DNA from: Paenarthrobacter aurescens
GTDB lineage: Bacteria > Actinomycetota > Actinomycetes > Actinomycetales > Micrococcaceae
Reading direction: 5' to 3'
NCBI RefSeq assembly: GCF_041549525.1
Contig: NZ_CP157456.1
Coordinates: 3,348,001-3,412,000 of the forward strand
Length of the DNA stretch: 64,000 nucleotides
This document shows, one piece after another, positions 61,062 to 64,000 of this stretch (within the stretch, counting starts at the first letter, position 1; each line of letters starts with the position of its first letter). A program made the translations under genes and the position numbers. The notes under the pieces were generated by a model. It did no database searches, was not told where the DNA came from, and worked only from the letters and a program-made list of their open reading frames with translations.

Positions 61062-62756
61062 ATGGACACCATGTATTTGCTGCTCGCCGCCCACCCGGAA
61101 GGCGCAGCCATACAACGGATCTCCCCCACCGGCAGGGCAACTGCTGACGCGCGCGTCCTTACCCGTGGTGAGTTGCCAGGCGTCGTACGTGAATTGGAAG
61201 CCCAGCGGCCCCGCTGGGTGTGGCATCGCGCCCAGGATTGGTATCCGGAACTGCTGTCCCATGGCATAGAGCTGGAGCGTTGCCATGATCTTGCGCTCTG
61301 TGGGGCAATTCTGGCCCATTCGGAATTCACGGCCCACACGGACTACGCCAAGCACGCGGTCAAGCTCACGCAGGACGACGATTCAACACCGCCGCGCGCC
61401 CTTCAGCCTCCACCACCGCCGGCCGATCAAGGCGCTTTGTTCGAAGACCTGTCCCCGGCCAGCCCGAAGGCCGGGCTGGACGAACTCAAGGAGGAGTTCG
61501 CAGCTCAGCAGCACGCTGTGTCACAGGTCCCCGACCAGCAGAAACAGCGCCTCCAACTACTCCTGGCCGCTGAGTCCGCTTGCGCGATCATCGCCGTCGA
61601 GATGCAACACTCCGGTGTTCCCTGGCGCGAAGAGCTGCATCAGCAGATCCTTGCCGATGTTCTGGGTCCCCGCCCGCCGTCTGGCCACCGGCCCCCGGCA
61701 CTCGAAGCCCTTTGCGCCGAGCTCAGGAGCATCCTCAACTCCCCTGGCCTGAATCCGGACTCCCCGCAGGATCTGATGCGCGCCCTGCACCGGAATGGAA
61801 TCGAGGTCAAGAGCACGCGGCAGTGGGAACTTCAGGAATCAAAACATCCGGCTATCCAGCCCCTCCTGGCCTACAAAAAGCTATCCCGTCTGCACACCGC
61901 CAACGGTTGGTCCTGGCTGGACGCATGGGTGCGTGACGGGCGGTTCCATCCCGAGTACGTGGTGGGCGGCGTTGTGTCCGGCAGATGGGCTTCACGGGGT
62001 GGCGGCGCCCTTCAGATCCCGCGCAACATCCGGGCAGCAGTCCACGCTGATCCGGGCCACAAATTAATCGTCGCCGATGCCTCACAACTGGAGCCCCGGG
62101 TCCTCGTGGCGCTTGCCCAAGACACAAAAATGGCGGAGGCTGCCCGGGACAAGGACCTTTACGCAGGCATCGCCGCCCAAGGCTTTGGCGGTGATCGGGC
62201 CAAGGCGAAGATTGCCCTGCTGGGTGCCATTTACGGCGCCACCACGGGCGAGTCGGGCAGGCTCATGCCGCAGCTGACGCGAACCTACCCGCGCGCCGTC
62301 GGATTCGTAGAACAAGCAGCCCGCGAAGGCGAGGCGGGCCGAACGGTCACCACACGGTTGGGCAGGAGCAGCCCGCCACCGTCGGCCGGTTGGTTGCGGA
62401 GCCAGCAATCCACCACGGCCGAGGAACAGCGCCGAGCCGACAACCTGGCGCGGTCCCGGGGCAGGTTCACCCGCAACTTTGTGGTGCAGGGCTCGGCCGC
62501 TGAGTGGGCGGCTTGCTGGTTGGCGGAATTACGACGCCGGCTGCGAACCTTGCGCGCCGAGGGCTCACCCAGCGGCGAACTTGTGTTCTTTCTCCACGAT
62601 GAAGTGATGATCCATGCTCCCGAGAATGCCGTGGACGCTTGTATCCGCGCCATCGAAGAAGCGGCGGCATCAGCAAAGGAACTCATGTTCGGGCGGATCC
62701 CTGTTGAATTTCCCGTGAGCCTGGCTGTGGTGGATTCCTATGACAAAGCGAAGTAG
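61062..62756 (+). CDS. PolA-like DNA polymerase lacking the 5'-nuclease domain
   Basis: The 564-residue protein has family A polymerase motifs: motif A DASQLEPRVL, motif B AKAKIALLGAIYGATTG and motif C FLHDEVMIHA. The 5'-nuclease domain of PolA is absent. The N-terminal 170 residues correspond to the 3'-5' exonuclease, but the first catalytic DxE pattern is not seen (YLLLAAHPEG), so proofreading is probably lost. Annotated relatives are called bifunctional 3'-5' exonuclease/DNA polymerase and occur widely in actinobacteria. AAGG precedes the ATG at 61062; an ATG at 61071 is also possible. It may act in repair synthesis. Confidence 0.87.
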   Translation: MDTMYLLLAAHPEGAAIQRISPTGRATADARVLTRGELPGVVRELEAQRPRWVWHRAQDWYPELLSHGIELERCHDLALCGAILAHSEFTAHTDYAKHAVKLTQDDDSTPPRALQPPPPPADQGALFEDLSPASPKAGLDELKEEFAAQQHAVSQVPDQQKQRLQLLLAAESACAIIAVEMQHSGVPWREELHQQILADVLGPRPPSGHRPPALEALCAELRSILNSPGLNPDSPQDLMRALHRNGIEVKSTRQWELQESKHPAIQPLLAYKKLSRLHTANGWSWLDAWVRDGRFHPEYVVGGVVSGRWASRGGGALQIPRNIRAAVHADPGHKLIVADASQLEPRVLVALAQDTKMAEAARDKDLYAGIAAQGFGGDRAKAKIALLGAIYGATTGESGRLMPQLTRTYPRAVGFVEQAAREGEAGRTVTTRLGRSSPPPSAGWLRSQQSTTAEEQRRADNLARSRGRFTRNFVVQGSAAEWAACWLAELRRRLRTLRAEGSPSGELVFFLHDEVMIHAPENAVDACIRAIEEAAASAKELMFGRIPVEFPVSLAVVDSYDKAK

Positions 62757-62942
62757 CCGGACCATAACGTGAAGCCACGGCACTATCCAGTCATATCTCG
62801 CCATATGAGCCTCAGTGACCGCACAGCACCGGGTACTGCCAAGTAACTTTAGTTCCTGCCCCGTTGTGGATAGCTTCACTATGTGGATGGTTATTCTGGT
62901 CCACCGCAGAATCACATCAGCATCACAAGGGGGAAGCATTCG

Positions 62943-63143
62943 ATGGCTGGCAGGTTTGAAATTCTCAGGGACAACAACGACGGTTACAAGTTCCGGCTCA
63001 CTGCGGCCGACGGAACGGTGGTTGCAGAGTCACCCACGTTTAAGCACCTGGAGGGTGTGGTGGCGGGCATCAACGCCGTGCGGGAAAACGCGGCAACCGG
63101 CCTGATAGTGGACCGCTCGGCCACGGCCCGCAAGGCAGCCTGA
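62943..63143 (+). CDS. YegP-type DUF1508 protein
   Basis: The 66-residue protein has the DUF1508 pattern FEILRDNNDGYKFRLTAADG, then SPTFKHLEGVVAGINAVREN. Such proteins have one or two copies of a small beta-alpha fold and are up-regulated under stress in some bacteria; their role is unknown. GGGGGAAG before the ATG supports the start. It is followed 24 bp later by the convergent Nudix gene. Confidence 0.83.
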   Translation: MAGRFEILRDNNDGYKFRLTAADGTVVAESPTFKHLEGVVAGINAVRENAATGLIVDRSATARKAA

Positions 63144-63167
63144 AAAGGGCCGCCTGAACACGGCCGC

Positions 63168-63845
63168 CTAGAGGTCAATATCCCGCAGTTTGGCCTTGTC
63201 CCACGGAACGGTCCAGCCGAGTTCGTCGAAAAGTCCGCTGAGGACCATGCCCGTGAAGCCCCATACCAGCACGCCGTTGATGGTGAAACCAGGGCTGGTG
63301 TAGGTGCGGCCGAACCGCGTGATGGTGGCGGTGACCCGATTGACGGGATCCAGGAGGTCGCGGACCGGCACCCTGAAGACCTGTGCGGATTCGGCGTAGT
63401 CCACCACGCGAACGGGCGATGGCGCATCCCACCATGCCAGCACCGGCGTTACCCGGAAGTTGCTCCGGATGAGGCCGAGTTCCGGTATGACCCCCAGAAC
63501 CCGGACGCCACTGGCATCCAGCCCGGTTTCTTCCACGGCTTCCCTAAGCGCCGCAGCCACCACGGACTCATCTTCAGGATCCACGCTGCCGCCAGGGAAC
63601 GCCACTTGCCCCGGGTGGTCGTCGAGGGTGTGTGCCCGTTCCAGCAAGAGAACATCAAGATCGGCCGGCGCTATGGGACGGCCTGACTCGGCAGGGACAT
63701 TGTCCAGCACACCGAAAAGCATCAGGACTGCCGCTGCACGGTTGGTCTCGGGGGTCACGGGGAGCTTGTCCCAGAGTGCCGAGTGCTGTTGTTGGCCTTC
63801 TTCAAAGCGGGTGACCAGTGCGGACAGTTCCTCAAGCGCGGTCAC
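63168..63845 (-). CDS. Nudix hydrolase, CoA pyrophosphatase type
   Basis: The 225-residue protein has the Nudix box GGSVDPEDESVVAAALREAV continuing EETGLD, and the upstream CoA-type signature LLLERAHTLDDHPGQVAFPG. CoA pyrophosphatases of this group hydrolyse CoA or oxidised CoA to phosphopantetheine and 3',5'-ADP. It overlaps the nth gene by four bases (GTGA) and corresponds to the Nudix gene beside nth in mycobacteria (Rv3672c-Rv3674c). Confidence 0.88.
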   Translation of the reverse strand: MTALEELSALVTRFEEGQQQHSALWDKLPVTPETNRAAAVLMLFGVLDNVPAESGRPIAPADLDVLLLERAHTLDDHPGQVAFPGGSVDPEDESVVAAALREAVEETGLDASGVRVLGVIPELGLIRSNFRVTPVLAWWDAPSPVRVVDYAESAQVFRVPVRDLLDPVNRVTATITRFGRTYTSPGFTINGVLVWGFTGMVLSGLFDELGWTVPWDKAKLRDIDL

Positions 63846-64000
63846 CCGGGCCTCCTTTGCGATTCCATGCGGATCTCAGCAGCCCTGTGCGTCTCGGCCA
63901 GGAGTTTCTCAAGCAACGCTTCATTGCCCGGGGCGAGCTCATACTTCAGCAGCTTGGCGGCCTTGACGGGATCTGTTTCGCCCTCGCCATAACTCGGGCA
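63842..64000 (-). CDS. nth: Endonuclease III, 3' end only (window edge)
   Basis: The frame is open to the window edge and encodes the last 52 residues, beginning CPSYGEGETDPVKAAKLL. The first Cys would be the last ligand of the iron-sulfur cluster, and CPSYG-x-G-x-T-P is typical of actinobacterial endonuclease III C-termini. The extension ELAPGNEALLEKLLAETHRA is longer than usual. Endonuclease III is a DNA glycosylase/AP lyase for oxidised pyrimidines. The TGA stop overlaps the Nudix start. Confidence 0.85.
   Translation of the reverse strand, partial: CPSYGEGETDPVKAAKLLKYELAPGNEALLEKLLAETHRAAEIRMESQRRPG

Overview
The window is high-GC chromosomal DNA from an actinobacterium, most probably an Arthrobacter or Paenarthrobacter-type member of the Micrococcaceae. 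Evidence: frequent GTG/TTG starts, a Rex regulator next to a CxxC thioredoxin-like protein, the actinobacterial micro-gene for ribosomal protein bS22, a topoisomerase I with a Lys-rich tail instead of zinc fingers, and the actinobacterial 'helicase/secretion neighbourhood' (MrfA-like helicase plus a tad pilus operon). The genus is inferred from overall gene content and was not tested by a search. I saw no rRNA, tRNA, insertion sequence, prophage or CRISPR array.

Layout. 0-1.45 kb: two tandem paralogous membrane proteins, the first cut by the window edge. 1.5-5.3 kb: rex, a glutaredoxin-like gene, a HAD-IB phosphatase, a DUF559-like nuclease gene, bS22 and a small excisionase-type HTH protein; three clusters of 32-33 bp repeats lie between these genes. 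5.4-6.8 kb: DAHP synthase behind a newly spotted aromatic leader peptide (Trp-Tyr-Ala-Tyr-Phe) that looks leaderless and attenuator-like. 6.8-33.3 kb: a carbohydrate island with an acetyl-esterase, two Gfo/Idh-DUF6807 fusion proteins, an MFS transporter, two binding-protein ABC importers without an ATPase, a GH42 beta-galactosidase, an alpha/beta hydrolase, an M24-fold protein with degenerate metal ligands, and an operon for aldarate breakdown to 2-oxoglutarate. It ends with a LacI regulator.

The island appears to be one regulon. A near-palindromic operator, core AAGCGTTT, is found at five promoter regions (about 7.99, 15.59, 19.22, 21.42 and 32.15 kb), four of them overlapping a recognisable -35, -10 or predicted start site. 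Together the genes could take up and dismantle an acetylated, galactose- and uronate-containing plant oligosaccharide, such as a pectin side chain; the substrate is inference.

33.3-41.2 kb: an LldR-type regulator with two operators controlling lactate dehydrogenase lldD, NADP-glutamate dehydrogenase, an ArsR-type regulator, AcuC-type deacetylase and a KtrB/KtrA potassium system. 41.2-44.9 kb: proC, a TIM-barrel isomerase, a Ppx/GppA phosphatase and an SseB-like protein. 44.9-64 kb: topA, a winged-helix regulator, a methyltransferase, two small lipoprotein paralogs, trhO, a GNAT protein, the MrfA-like helicase, seven overlapping tad pilus genes, a PolA-like polymerase lacking the 5'-nuclease, a YegP-type protein, a Nudix hydrolase and the 3' end of nth.

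From memory of the Mycobacterium tuberculosis gene order (Rv0496-Rv0508), the ppx, isomerase, proC, HTH, bS22 and HAD genes form one neighbourhood; here about 36 kb of metabolic genes separate its two halves. The most novel signals are the aromatic leader peptide, the LacI regulon with its DUF6807 fusions and degenerate M24 protein, the two long palindromes that show compensatory base-pair changes, and the 32-bp repeat family.
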